Of a DNA stretch of 64,000 bases, positions 34,335 to 46,029 are shown in pieces. Location of the stretch: positions 5,778,501-5,842,500 of the forward strand of contig CANUEZ040000113.1 in the NCBI GenBank assembly GCA_948099385.1. Direction: 5' to 3'. A model generated the notes under the pieces. The model was not told the origin of the DNA. It ran no database searches and saw nothing but the letters and a program-made list of their open reading frames with translations. Position 1 is the stretch's first letter. Each line of letters starts with the position of its first letter. Source of the stretch: Fasciola hepatica. Lineage: Eukaryota; Platyhelminthes; Trematoda; Plagiorchiida; Fasciolidae. Both the position numbers and the translations under genes were made by a program.

Positions 34335-36060
34335 ACTACAGTCTGCTGACGATGGAAGTTCACTTTTGAACTCCTCGAAAAAGGCTTTTGTTCTTTTCCG
34401 ACTGTCTGTGGCCTAACAAAGGGAAATCTTGGAGGCAATCCATGAACATATACCAAATCTTTGGCGGAATCCGAGATGTTTATTGGGCACGCCAAGGGAG
34501 TGTCCTATCACGAGTTTGGATAACGGGTTTTACATTCACGTGAGACTGAATAACAATCTGACGAGACAGCTAGAGAACATTTTCACAGTCCCTGAAAAGA
34601 TCAACATTCAGGTAGTTGTTACGGTACTTCAGTTTATCTATCATCAAATGCGAAGCTGTGGCCAGTACCGGTGAGAGTAATCACTCCTGTCTTCCTCCCA
34701 GTTGTCACCGTTGGTTTTTATTGCGGCGTGGGCAAACCGTCCAACGTATCAACTTTCATGGGTGAATGCGTGACGAATTTGAACAAAACGTTGACCGAAG
34801 AAATACCGTTTGGTGACAGGCGCATTAAGCGCCGAATGTCTTAAGTGATCTGTGATACTCCGGCCCGGAGTCTCATTAAACGAGTGAAAGGTCCAACTGG
34901 TTACTTTGGATGTGATGAGTGTATCCAACAAGGCCTGCACTGTGAAAAAAAGACGGCTTTTCCCCATGTTAGGTGCACTTTTCCTGACGACCAGGCGTTT
35001 CGTACCATGTGGCATCTAAAACAGTACATCAGCGTGAGTCCCTTTGTTTCCCTCCCAACTGACAAGGTTTAGACTTTCACATTAGATTATATGCACTTTT
35101 TCTGTTTGGGTGTGATGGATAAACTTCTGGATCCCTGGTTGCACGACCCTCGTAATTCATTTGGTCGCTTGGATGAAATTGCCCATGAGAACCCCGGCGA
35201 TCGGATACTCCATTCGCATACCGCAGCTCCGTGTGATTTCTAGTGGCTCTGTAGCCAAGTTCATAATATTGACCGGCGGAAAGCCACGGAATTTCGCACA
35301 TTGCTTTTGTAATTGGGACCTTTTCGTTTGAAGGGCTTGTTGAGCGAAGATGCGTATGGGCACTTCGTGCTTCTTTTGGTTGCCATTTGTATTTTGTGCC
35401 GTCCAGTTTTGTTTATATCATGCAATGCCTTTGCGAGATCTACTTTTGCGTGCATTTGTTCAAAAATGTTCTTTTTTGCACGGTGTTTCAAATATTACAC
35501 ATAAAGTTCACTCCCTAATTCACCTACCCAAAGATGTTTTTAATCACGGGACGCTGGACAAATTTTCCTGCACCGGTTTGAATCCTATCTAAGAAACTTG
35601 AAATTTAGTATTCATAGTCCCAGAAATTCTGCCCAGCAGTTGTAACGCCTTCTGTGCGAGATTATTACTTCGGACAACCTGGATTCCACTTCCCACATAC
35701 AAGATGACGCTGGACAACCAATTCATCGGTTTTGTGGATGCGAAGATGCTGTCCTAGTGAACCACATTATCCTTTCCTCCAGCCCACAGAACAACGCCGC
35801 CATCGCCTATGGTAAACCGGTGGAAATTGTTGACACGTGAGGCATCAGTTATTGTGAAATATTTCGAAGACTCGTCAATTCTCCAGCAAACACATGCAGT
35901 CCAACCACTTGTACATATATTCCGTTAACGGTTTGCACGGTGATGTTTTGACACTTTCTGTCAGTAGCAAAGTGCGTAATTGCTTTTCCATAACTGTTGG
36001 CGGTCTTCGTGTAATCGTACCCATAAAACACACATTGAACCATTGATATTTCACTCATTG
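34335..36060 (+). pseudogene. transposase-domain family pseudogene
   Basis: Plus-strand segments follow the plan of a protein family widespread in animals and usually annotated as transposase-domain proteins, which I recognise from memory. In order they are a NPRCLLGTPRE block (about 34460) with LDNGFYIHVRLNNNL (about 34518), VGFYCGVGKPSN, and ICDTPARSLIKRVKGPTGYF with FGCDEC (34848-34929). Then come LDYMHFFCLGVMDKLL (35085-35132), RKATEFRTLLL and LKGLLSEDAYGHFVLLLVAI (35274-35390). VHSLIHLPKDVFNHGTLDKF (about 35510-35570) is in another frame. In-frame stops at 34842 and 35070, a TAA near 35310 and several frame changes make it inactive. Weaker similarity may run to about 36.05 kb. Confidence 0.6.
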
Positions 36061-36155
36061 ATATATATCTCGTACTTGAAATTTATAATGAATAATAATA
36101 CTGCGTATTGCCAACTGTTAACTCTTTTAGATGTACTTAGTAGTAGTTTTCTTTT

Positions 36156-36476
36156 GTGATAAATCTGTGTCCATCGCCAACAGTACCTGGCTGGTGGATG
36201 ACAAAAGAGTACTTTGGCTCAAGTCGTCCACCTTCCAGATTTATCAGGGATTGCGTTTGGAAGGTTCAAAAATGGCGGACAGTGTTCCAAATTAGGAATT
36301 CTGTGAGTTATATCACTCGAGTAAATTCTAACTATATTCTAACGCCGTCAGGCAACCTGAAGGATTCAATGGACTTTGAGAGGAAGCTTATCGGTGAAAC
36401 CGGCAGGTCAGCCTCGTCGGATGATATATTGCCAATGACGCCCTTCGCTGAGCGCTATCCCGTTCGCCGCAGGTGA
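36156..36476 (+). pseudogene. possible exon of transposon-derived gene
   Basis: A 106-codon frame contains a Trp/Pro-containing stretch (SSRPPSRFI, then WKVQKW) and an acidic end (SMDFERKLIGETGRSASSDD). This vaguely resembles the start of short proteins that accompany the transposase-domain family. It ends at AG followed by GTGAGT (36473-36480), a good-looking splice donor, and another GTGAGT occurs at 36301. Homology is weak and the call is tentative. Confidence 0.3.
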
Positions 36477-36479
36477 GTT

Positions 36480-38245
36480 ATCGCTTCATCCCCTATTCTT
36501 CAAGGGTACCCGCTACTTTCACGTCAGATAAGAGTTCTGAGGAGCTCCCTTTATCTTAGCAAATTCGTACGGAATCACCAATATCTCAAGGACCAGTTTG
36601 GAACCTAGCTCACCCCTCACAAAGTAAAATAAAGGCAGTTTCCCTCATCCAGCTTCTAAGTAGTCCACCAAGATTGACAGATGAAGGAAACCATAGAAGT
36701 AAGGAGAAAGAAGTCGCATTTAGCACTCCGAGGTTGGCGGTTTCATAGTTCAGGCGATGAGAACATTTTGTATAGCTCGTCCCACCTACTAATCAATGGT
36801 CAGCCGGCTGGTCAAATGCGGGGTTTCCTCTAAAGATGGCAAAGTGACTGGCCTATCAACCCCACTTATGATATTCAGACTATATGGAGCGTATTCTGTC
36901 CTGCTTGAATGGTATCCGGACCGACCATTCTTTGCCAATAGGGAAAATTGACGGTTTCATCAGCAGTGACAAGGGAGGGGTAGCCTCTATTTACGAGCCG
37001 TTCCAGGCTAACTATGAAGCCTAACTGAATTATTTGGAAAAGAACCTGGAAACAAACTGTTATTTTAGGTGCGCCGTAAGTTGCATAATTAGTTAGGCTT
37101 ACTCCTAAAGGTTAATGCTCTATAGCGCCACGTCGGCGCTGTAGTGCTACCAATAAAGCACTCGATGACAAAGACTAACATATTTGTTTATTTGAACAAT
37201 TACCGTTTCTGGTGGTGCCACTTGCTCCGCCTGTGTACGTCGTCTGCAGGCCGTTGCGCTCCTCCAATACACACGTCGTCCCGCTCCAGCGTTTTGAGTT
37301 CTGCTTGACGCGCTGCCGAGTATATTCGCTATCTTGTCACAAACCGAGGACCAGGGGCTATAGACTCTATACGGGAGCAGGTCCTGACTTAACTAGCAAA
37401 ATTCCTAAAGCCTCAATCTGAGACCAACCGTGCGAAGATTCTTGTCTTCACTGGTTGGAGAAGATCTGGGGCTCTGGGGTAATTGGACCGGAACTCCCTG
37501 AAGAGTATCCATGGGAAACTATTGAATCCGTACGCTGTGGTATGTAAAGCTGTTTCACCAATACCACAATTAATTTCACAGAAGCCGTCAGAACTACTGC
37601 TTGGTTCCAAAGGGTACCCTTCTGGATATCAAGCGCATTATGAAAAGGTGGTTAACCGATGCACGGGACCGGGGTTTTGGTCGTCAGATTGCCGGGTGGG
37701 CTCAGATTCACCCGTGAAACACACCTACAAAAACCTTCACTTCATTTCTGTACCACAATTTGCTAAATCCACGTTCTTCGTTTACATTGCAACCTATGCG
37801 AAGATTATATATATATATATGTTCACATTGTCAAACCATTGGTTCACTAGCATTTTCCATTCTCAGTCTCACCGGCACACAACATGACATTGGGAGAATA
37901 TAAACAATCTTTACTTGTATAGCAATTTTCATAAACATTTATCATTCTCCATTTTGTACCCGTTGGCGTTTTCATGTAAGTTTGCTTCCGATCGCGAGTA
38001 AGTGCTCAAGAACCAACTATGCATGAGAGGTTAATAATGTACGTGGACTATTGATGAAATTGTTATGAGTAAAAAGGGGAAATTTATTGCGCTAAGGTAA
38101 TGTAGTTTCCTGGCAGTGATTGGCAGCATACTTGGATAGCGGCTAACAAAACGCTATTATCATAGGAATGGGATTTGGAATCTGCAGATACGTGGAGATG
38201 GATTTTGGGTTAGAGGACGTCGACTTTTCGCTTGCCCACTGTTTA
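36480..38245. other. unassigned sequence with AT microsatellite
   Basis: No motif was recognised. An (AT)n run lies at about 37807-37822. Near 37150 the sequence CAATAAAGCACTCG resembles a polyadenylation region of an LTR, but no partner LTR was found. The frame 37483-37887 has no recognisable domain. Confidence 0.3.
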
Positions 38246-38249
38246 CCCT

Positions 38250-38370
38250 CCAGGTACCGGCAAGGCACCGGTAGCGCTTCCGGAAGATCACCGGCATATT
38301 ACCGGAGAATCACTGGAACTCCACTGGCACTTCACCGGAACCGGTCTGGTGCCGGTCCGGATCCGATGTG
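38250..38370 (+). repeat. ACCGG-rich irregular minisatellite
   Basis: The pentamer ACCGG or close variants (CACCGG, TTCCGG, ACTGG) recurs every 11-22 bases about ten times. The unit length is irregular, so it is better described as a degenerate minisatellite than a microsatellite. Confidence 0.6.
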
Positions 38371-38399
38371 CTATTAGTTACTACGCTAGATGATCCAAA

Positions 38400-39505
38400 C
38401 CTGACCACCCATCTACAGCACATCCTCCTAGTAAACAGCCTTGCCTTCAACTATCAACCTCTGCTCCACAAATGGCAACGATATCCATGCCAAACTCACT
38501 ATTAGCCCAGGGCCATCAAAGTCCCGTGTATTCAGGCCAGTTGCTGCTTACGTCAACCTGCTGCCAACTGTCTCAACACCGAAAAAACTCCTGAGAAGTC
38601 TGTTGTCATCAGCCCGTCTTGCCCCAACTCATGTTCCACCGTCTTGCAGGCAAAAAGCTTTCATTAGAGCCATGATCTACCAAATAGCCAATCGGATCAT
38701 CAACCAACAGAACTCCGTGTCCCTCTACAGCTTTTAGATACTTCCGCTACTCCCGTAATTCCCCCGAGAGGACTTTTCAGAGGCCCATTTGGAACCCACA
38801 TCAAGCACTCCAAGTATACCCCGAATAATCCGTGCTAGCTGGTGATCAGAACACCACCCTGCATCACCCTGAAGCAGCTAACCCTGCCTCGCTGTATTAG
38901 CATGGCACTCTAACTAATTGACAAGGTCCTGCCAACTCCACAATACAATACAGGCTAAAACGGCCACCAAGTAACGCATCATCATGCATGGGGACCAAGC
39001 GCACCATATTCCTTAAGTATGCCAAAACAGTTACCCAATCATCTGGCTGAGTGATAGCACCTCTCGCCGAACCCCGGTAACCAATTTCCCTCTCGTTCAA
39101 TGATATCAATAAATAGCCCCCAGTTGAATTATAGCTAGTGGCCTCGATTGTCGGGCTCCACGCTTTTTCCCGAACACAGCATGGGTCAGCCCAACCAACT
39201 ACAGTTATTTAGTCTGTCCTGGTCGAGCGATAATTGCCACCCCCTGCGTATCCCGTTGAACCCAGTCACCACTACTTTCTACCATCTCACTTTCCATTAC
39301 CTATTACCCCACCATCCATCCCTCCACCCGGTTACTTCAACTACCTCGGAAATCTCACTTCTGCGAACGGCCAATTTTTCTTGACGGCACCCACCCCAAA
39401 CCCAGCCTCATCTGCTTACCAACAACCCCTCCTTTTTACTGCTGTCTCTCCACTTCTGACCCCTGTCTAGACTCTATCGGTCCTGTACATGACAACCCTG
39501 ACGGT
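38400..39505 (+). other. probable B1 leader and linker
   Basis: C-rich sequence with short frames (38441-38737, 39148-39384) that are rich in Ser, Pro and Thr, without domains. It sits where B2 has the Ser/Pro/Thr-rich N-terminal extension of its endonuclease ORF. Confidence 0.35.
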
Positions 39506-40561
39506 ATGTGTCCACTTAACGATGTTTACCATTTCGGTAGTGCTAGCCACCAACACCCGCCGATGGTTGTTCCCTCTCCACGCCACGACGATACAGCTGC
39601 GCTTACCTTGCTCCTCATTAACGCTCGCCCATTACTGAATAAAACCCATACTCCCCATAATATAGTGTTATCACCCGACTTCGAAGTCTTTGTCATAACC
39701 GAAACCTGGCTAAATGACTCTGTCTCATCAGATCAAATTTCTTTTGCTGGTTACCAAACCTTCATAAAAAATCATCGTCTTCGTGGAGGAGGCTGTCTAA
39801 TCTACATTAAAAACAGCTTGCCTACCATTTCTCTCTCTGATCCAACACTGGACACAATCCAGGACTCAATATGGGTAACGGTTCTTCTGGCCAACACTCC
39901 ACTCCATATTGGCTGCTTTTATCGATCACCCAATTCAAACATTACGGACCTCGCTCACATAGTCAAAGCTTTTGACCACTTTGCACCATTGCCCTCTCCG
40001 TCAAGACCCGTTGCTGGCGATTTCAATGCATCTAGTATCTGCTGGGACACCATGTCATCACCTCAGTACTTCGCGAACTTCGTTTCGACCATACAAACAG
40101 GGCGCTGGACCCAGCATGTAATGACTCCAACCAGAGGAAACTGCCTACTTGACCTGGATTTTACCATCGGCCTATCGGATGTGATAACTACCGCCCCCAA
40201 TCTCTTCCCAGGCAGTGACCATAGAATGATGTCTTGCAGATTCACATCCGGACCCATACACCCTATATGTAGCTCACCTCAACAGCTCCTACACACGATC
40301 AACTGGCTAAACCTCAATCCCATGCTTCGATCCCTCCACTGGGATGACTACTTCCTGCAGCACAACCCTCAGCTCGCCAGTGACGTACTCTACTATAGGC
40401 TACATAGTTGCTTGTCAGCAATCACAGCCATCGGGGCCAACTGCTCTCAAGCCAGCAGTTTTTACCAAACAAAGCAGCAAAATAAACATGTAAGACTGCA
40501 GATCTACAATAAAATCAGAGACTTCTCCATATTATTGCAGCTCCACGCTCTCTCTCTGTAA
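39506..40561 (+). pseudogene. family-B endonuclease domain (B1)
   Basis: A 351-codon frame with a full EEP endonuclease: LLLINARP (catalytic Asn), ITETWL (Glu), RGGGCLIYIK, FYRSPNS, AGDFNAS, LLDLDF and GSDHR. It is followed by about 110 residues of connector with HWDDYFLQHNPQLASDVL, matching the same position in B2. The stop at 40561 separates it from the RT, whose frame starts again at about 40690. In B2 these are joined by only one frame change. The catalytic residues are preserved, but the protein could not include an RT. Confidence 0.75.
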
Positions 40562-40689
40562 CCATCATTCTTCGGCCTGCTGAGAAAGCAGGAGCCTTCG
40601 GCCGTGGATTCCTTCGAGAGGTCTCGCCGACTGTTCCGATTGTTAAGGAGAAAAAATCAGAGAGAGAGCCTTCGGGGATACCCTATTTA

Positions 40690-42582
40690 ATTTTGGGAAA
40701 AAACACGCAAATTCAGTCTGCAACCGAAGTCGCCGAGGCGCTCAATACCTTCTTTTCCGAATTCGTGACTACTGACGCCACTTCAAATCCGCCACCAATA
40801 CCCCTCATCACCGGTCAGGTTCTCTCTGACATTGAATTCAGTTTGAACGACGTGGCCCGCCTAATGCTGCGTGTTAGACACCCCCCCCCCCCAACCCTGT
40901 CTATGGCGGCACCCCCCAGCACTCTTTCATCTTGGTGGAACTGACGTCGCTGCTATCTTCATGAATCTCTTTCAGTTATCCCTCAAACATGGCTCTTTTT
41001 CATCCCAGTGGAAAACTTCAACCATTATTCTTATCCATAAAAATGGTCCAGTGCGTGATCCTTCAAATTATCGTCTAGTTAACCATACCCCTCTAGCTGC
41101 CAGAATAATGGAGCTTTTGGTTAAACAGCGGATGTCCGATTTCCTCCTTTCCTATAACCCCGTTCACAGCTGTTGACACGGTTTCCTAAAATCACGCTCT
41201 TGTGCCACATGCCAGTTTGATTTCTTCAACCTACTGACCACAGCAGCTGACGACGGAAAATCTACGATTATCGTCTACCTCGATATGGCCAAGGCATTTG
41301 ATCGAGTTCCTCACTCCCGGTTGCTAACAAAACTCGGAGCCTACGGTATATGTGACCCGATTATATCATAGATCACCTCCTACCTGTCAGACAGAACCCA
41401 GGTTGTATATGCTAATGGTCGTCTATCGCGACCGATGCCTGTCACTATTGCAGTCATACAAGGAGGTGTACTCGGTCCGTTATTTTTCTTATTCTATGGT
41501 GACGACATTTTCCGGTTGTGCAGCACGGCTTTCCTTTGCTTTTCGCCGACGACATCAAAATCCTTCATGAGTTACGCCATCAAGATTTGAGTACAACGCT
41601 GTCTGAAATAAATAATGATCTTTAGAAACTTCATCAATGGTGCACTTCATGGCAGATGTACTTCCTGAAATCTAAAATTTTCTACACAACCTATAGATGT
41701 CAATTCCCTCCCAGAACCTTGTCACTGAACCAAGTGCCTATCGCCTCAAGCTCATCAGTGAGGGATCTTGGGCTTCGATACACCAACAATCTGCAATTCT
41801 CAGAAAACGTCTCATTCCAAAGGGCCAGAGCCAGACAGATAATAGGTCTAGTTCTCAGGTCATTCAAAATGAAACATAGTATACTCCTTACATACCAATC
41901 CCGTGCCAGACCCCACCTCGAATACCACCCTTCAATTTTCTCCGGAATGTCGGAATCGGATAAGATACGCCTTGAGGAAGTGCAGCGTACGTTTACCAAG
42001 GAGCTAATAGGATGCTCCTCTCCAATGAGCTATAAAGAACGATGCACCCTACTAAAGCTTGACCCCGTATGGCCTAGACATGTTAGGCTTAACTCATGTT
42101 TTCTATATAGACTTATTCATCGCTCTATGTTCCCTTCTACCAACTCTATACAGTTTTCCCTACCCTCATTTTACCCTCTGCGCCACAGAGACTTCAGTCT
42201 GACCATTCCACAGTTGAGGCTGGCAATAAGATCCAACTTCTTTCTTAGTACATACTCGAAGCTTTGGAATAAGCTACCCCTGACTGTTCGCAAATGTTCG
42301 TCAATAGCCCAGTTTAGCCATGGCTTAAACCATAACTTACCTTTAGTCAACTGTTGTCTTCGACTAACACCAGCATATCTGAGGATCGAGCCTACGAAGA
42401 GGGCATTGAACTTTAGAGCCCCAGCCTCCGTCTCCTTTCCAGCTCTCTGCTATCCTTCTAGCTGTCCCTCGAATCATAGCACCATATCCCAAAATTACCA
42501 TTTGCCGTCTAACAAAAAACGCCAAACTTACTGCTTATTATCAATTTTTTACGTGTACCGCATACAATCCACACTGAAGTAG
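40690..42582 (+). pseudogene. family-B reverse transcriptase (B1), broken
   Basis: RT blocks in changing frames are as follows. An AEALNTFFSEFV segment (40738-40773) is followed by a C run where GPDG is expected. Then come SSQWKTSTIILIHKNG and a NYRLVNHTPLAARIME block (about 41000-41120), HGFLKSRSCATCQ around a stop (about 41175-41215), and DMAKAFDRVPHSRLL (about 41282-41325). FADD stands near 41545 (LLFADDIKIL in another frame). The long final frame 41656-42582 holds VRDLGLRYTNNL, RARPHLEYHPSIFSG, LEEVQRTFTKELIG and LWNKLPLTVRK. Stops at about 41175 and 41370 and several frameshifts kill it. Confidence 0.7.
40881..40892 (+). repeat. C12 homopolymer in RT motif
   Basis: Twelve C residues follow CA at the position where B2 encodes RPGPDG. 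This is a likely slippage product and one cause of the frame change. Confidence 0.8.
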
Positions 42583-45525
42583 GAAACAGATATGCCGTTT
42601 ACAACTATAACTAGTTAGATGCCTGCCGGTTTTCGCTACTCACCCACTTTCACCTGCCGTCACCTAACCCCAGTGCGGCCCTGCCTTATCTAATTCACTA
42701 ATCGGTCTTCACAACTATGTCTAGACCATTACTGCCTCCTTCGCTATATAGTGCTAAAGCGGTCGTATAAACCAAGGTTCCCGTGACTCAAGTCTTTTGG
42801 CCATCGCGGCTTTCCTCCAGCATCAAATTGTTCAGTGACGCTGGGTCCTAGGACGTTAGGTTCTATCGCCCACTGCCTTACTTCTTGGTTCTTCGACTCT
42901 TTTTTTACTTATTCTGCCATCCGCTCCTCTAAGTTTCCTTGCCCGGCCGTCATTTGCTTTCCTCAACCATCTCGGTTGAAAATCTCTTATCTCATACGTT
43001 CATCTTCCAATAGCTACCTGTTAGCTCAGTTTCCTCTTATATTTCCCGATATGGCCGATAGTCTGTATCGCCAAGATTTCTGAGTCCATCATCAAACTTG
43101 GACTGCTATCCTCTCTTCGTGTGTGCAATAACATCTTCTATTGACGTAGCCTACCCCAACCGCCCCAAAACGGCCTCGTGCAGTCTTAGGCACGGTCTGG
43201 CGCTGTGCGAGACCGATGTATATGTGCAGGCACGTGCATTACAACACTGATTGTCCCACTCCGTGTGTTTGCTTGGTCCCACTCTGTGTTTTCCCAGCCC
43301 ATGTAAGCAAAACCCCTGATGTCAACGGCAACTTCACCGTAGCCGCCTCCGGAAGTAGGAATAACAGACCACCCCAACAGTTGCGAGAAAATGAAATATA
43401 CGCAGAAAATTACGGTCGGGCTATGGAAAGTTCCTATAAGGCTCAACCACCCCTCTGTTAGAAAAAAATCTAAAAAGAAAAAGTGGAAACGAGAAAGACC
43501 TAGTGGAATCGGTTTGATCTCTAAATACCACTAATGTCGGGCTATGAAGGAAACGGGCAACCTTCAGTCATGGATGTCTCCCATCAGCCCATACATGACC
43601 CCGAGAAAGGGTAAACCCCACACCGCCCTTCTCCGCTTGGCAAAATTTTTGTTCCCACGCACGAGACTGACTGAGGTGATAGAGAACTTATCTCTCCACA
43701 TATACTTATCCGCCTCCATCTCTAATTTTCAGCCACCACGTACCCTCCCATGCACGCCCAGCACGCTTGTTGACGTCAGCTACAAAACCACGGTGGCTCT
43801 GGGTGAAAAGTCGGTACATCAGACGACGAAAACGTCTCATCAATGCATTATATATATACATTTAGATATTGTAGTATATATAAACATACGTGCAAGAGCG
43901 TAGAGAAAAGCGCCCGTACTTTTCACCCACTTATCCATCCTTCCTCCTTTTCGTAAGAAAGCGGCGTTTCTCTTGCCCTAGAATCCAACCCACACTTCGG
44001 TTTACGGCCCAACCTAACAGCAACCTGCAGCGTTAGACCTGTAGACACCCCATGATAGGGTTTGACGTATAACCTCTGGATCTATCATAAAAACTTGCCA
44101 TTTGGGTACTTAGTGTGTCGCAGCATTTCCTCGTGACTTGTAAAACACCACTGTGGGATTTTTTATATATCAGCTGGACCTATTATGCAAACTTGCCATT
44201 CAGGTTCTTCGTATTGCCCAGCTGTTTTCTCACGTGGCCCTCACACCCTATAGTCCAAATGCATCTCCACGGCACTATTAACCCGGAAAGATAAGACTTC
44301 CCGGTGAACGGCCGAACCGGTAGTCAATAACTTTGCCTAGTAGTGCAAGCGCAGTTAGCCCTCGCGAACACCGAATCAACACACCAACGACTCCTCATTT
44401 CACTAAGACAAATGTGCCTCATTTCTAACCTCCGTACTTCTATCTGTTATCTGGCTCACACTAACTCTCAGCTGGGACATCTCCCAGACTGAGATCCCCT
44501 CTTTTTCAATTTCAGAACCACCCAGCCATCACTTCGCTTGGCTGTAATATATCGCGCAGACAGCTTATCTTTTTTTCTGCCCGTCTACAACCGCTTCAAA
44601 GGCCGGCTACCGCTAATACGACCTAGCCACTGGGTTCCACTCACAAGAAGTCCTGGTATTGCTGCATATACCCCTCTGAGGCTTACTGAGGGATTCCCAA
44701 TACAAGACCCTCCCGATGTCAAAGTCATTCAAACCACCGTGCGAGGACTCCTGATTAAATAGTAATCGGTCCAGATTCGATGATGCCCTCTTTCCCACGA
44801 TGAAACAACGAACACAAACTGCAGCCAACCCCTGTCCAAAAAGCCCAAATCAGACAGAAAAAGCCACATGAAACTCAACAGAATAATGTATTCGTAATTT
44901 ACCAGCTTAGCCTGGTCTATTGCAAAGGTTTTCAACCCTTTCTTGCCTTATTTTGTTCCTCATGGACACGGCATTCCGATTGCTGATTATTCCGTCCTGG
45001 AACTTCATCCATCTTCCACCAGAGACGAACTGCCGATGCTAGATGATACACACTATTTTTCGTGGAAATTGTCTCACCTTTTCAGGGGGTACTATTCCTT
45101 TTCATATCCATAAATCCATGAAAATTAGTATTCCTCCGCAAACCTCCATGAAATTCTTCCCTTCTTCCTTTGCTTTGACACCAGTTACCATTTTAATTGA
45201 ACATAAGTATGAAATACTGACCATTTTTTTGCATCAGCCTTGTGAATATTTTATTTCCTGCGTCCCAAGCCAATGTCCGTCTGAATATTCCAACGTCCGG
45301 CAGATTCTTTATTATTGCCGCGGGTGACCCGAAATTGGTTCTTGTTTGTTTAATGTATTTTCTTGTCTTTTTGCCTCATTTAAACTCCCCTTAGCCTTAT
45401 TCCACTGTTGCTGCGATGTGCGAATCCCTCTTTGAAATTTTTGAGTTTCCCGTCTCATTCAGTGATATGGTAAACTCTGATCGTGCTTTCATGCGTGCCT
45501 TTCGACCACGATCCAGAAATATGCC

Positions 45526-45526
<1 letters not shown>
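42583..45526 (+). other. B1 3' UTR
   Basis: About 2.9 kb of mostly pyrimidine-rich sequence without coding motifs. The part 43270-44050 matches 3460-4250. An AT-rich patch at 43845-43890 includes TATATATACA. The final 200 bases match 5.9-6.1 kb and (reverse) 47.57-47.8 kb. The open frame at 43544-43903 is not conserved in the paralogous copy. Confidence 0.5.
45501..45516 (+). other. 3'-terminal hairpin position of B1 (decayed)
   Basis: TTCGACCACGATCCAG occupies the position of the CTCTACCATGGTCGAG hairpin at 6087. Two changes on the right arm (GG to GA, CG to CC) weaken the stem. Confidence 0.45.
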
Positions 45527-45599
<73 letters not shown>

Positions 45600-45612
45600 T
45601 AGTAGTGGTAGC
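45527..45612 (+). repeat. compound (TTA)n-(GTA)n microsatellite
   Basis: About twelve TTA units pass into about sixteen GTA/TAG units with two GTG interruptions. The TTA part is the 3' tail of B1. The GTA part may have grown from a flanking GGTAGCG sequence. Confidence 0.8.
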
Positions 45613-46020
45613 GACCATCACTTATGGAAAATATCTTCCATTATGTCAGTGATAAACGAGGAACAGTCAGCCCTGCTGCGTGTTTGATGTAGGTCATGAA
45701 GTATAAACGTATATTATATAAGTGTGATTGGTATGTGTCTGGGTCTATGGTAGAATCAAAGCTTCTACCGCACATGGGAAAGGCCTTCTGTGTCATCAAC
45801 GAAAAACGGAGAGCACTGCAACGTGTATGACGTAGGTCATGAATTACAGACGTGTACCATGTAAGTGTGTATGAGTCACGGTGTATGTTGGTTTAACATG
45901 TCAGTGTGTCATAAATGCCCCACACAGGGGGGTTCTGCTCACCCACCTGGAAGACGCATGAGAGACCGTCTATTAAGTTTCCTTGTTGTTGGCTTCTCCG
46001 TCTTTACTCTCAAGGAGGCT
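45613..46020 (-). other. probable BEL 3' noncoding sequence
   Basis: It lies between the B1 tail and the integrase end, so it should be the distal BEL interior on the minus strand. It contains two related segments about 130 bp apart on the plus strand (GATGTAGGTCATGAAGTAT at 45685 and TGACGTAGGTCATGAATTAC at 45829). No coding signal. Confidence 0.35.
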
Positions 46021-46029
46021 GATACTGCG

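Larger units (their letters stand above)
38400..45612 (+). mobile_element. family-B non-LTR element copy B1
   Basis: The element comprises an endonuclease ORF (39506-40561), RT fragments (about 40700-42560), an approximately 3-kb 3' UTR and a TTA tail at 45527. The 3' UTR part at 43.27-44.3 kb and the last 250 bases match the tail at 3.46-6.13 kb. B1 and B2 share the same endonuclease/RT wording (for example SSQWKTSTII versus NQWKTSTII). The 5' limit is unclear. The region 38.4-39.5 kb is pyrimidine-rich, like the linker upstream of the endonuclease in B2 and Y. Confidence 0.65.

Noticed and set aside
34672..34702. 31-base GTGAG...CCCAG candidate intron
   Set aside because: Reading without splicing gives the expected continuous segment before VGFYCGVGKP; removal would break it.
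35033..35085. Short intron (GTGAGT...TTAG) in the transposase-domain fossil
   Set aside because: The family's protein reads straight through this stretch in the same frame with a single TAG, so a nonsense mutation is simpler than a mini-intron.
45605..45950. 3' LTR of the BEL element next to the integrase
   Set aside because: It does not match the 5' LTR, whereas 19453-19825 matches it end to end with a target duplication.
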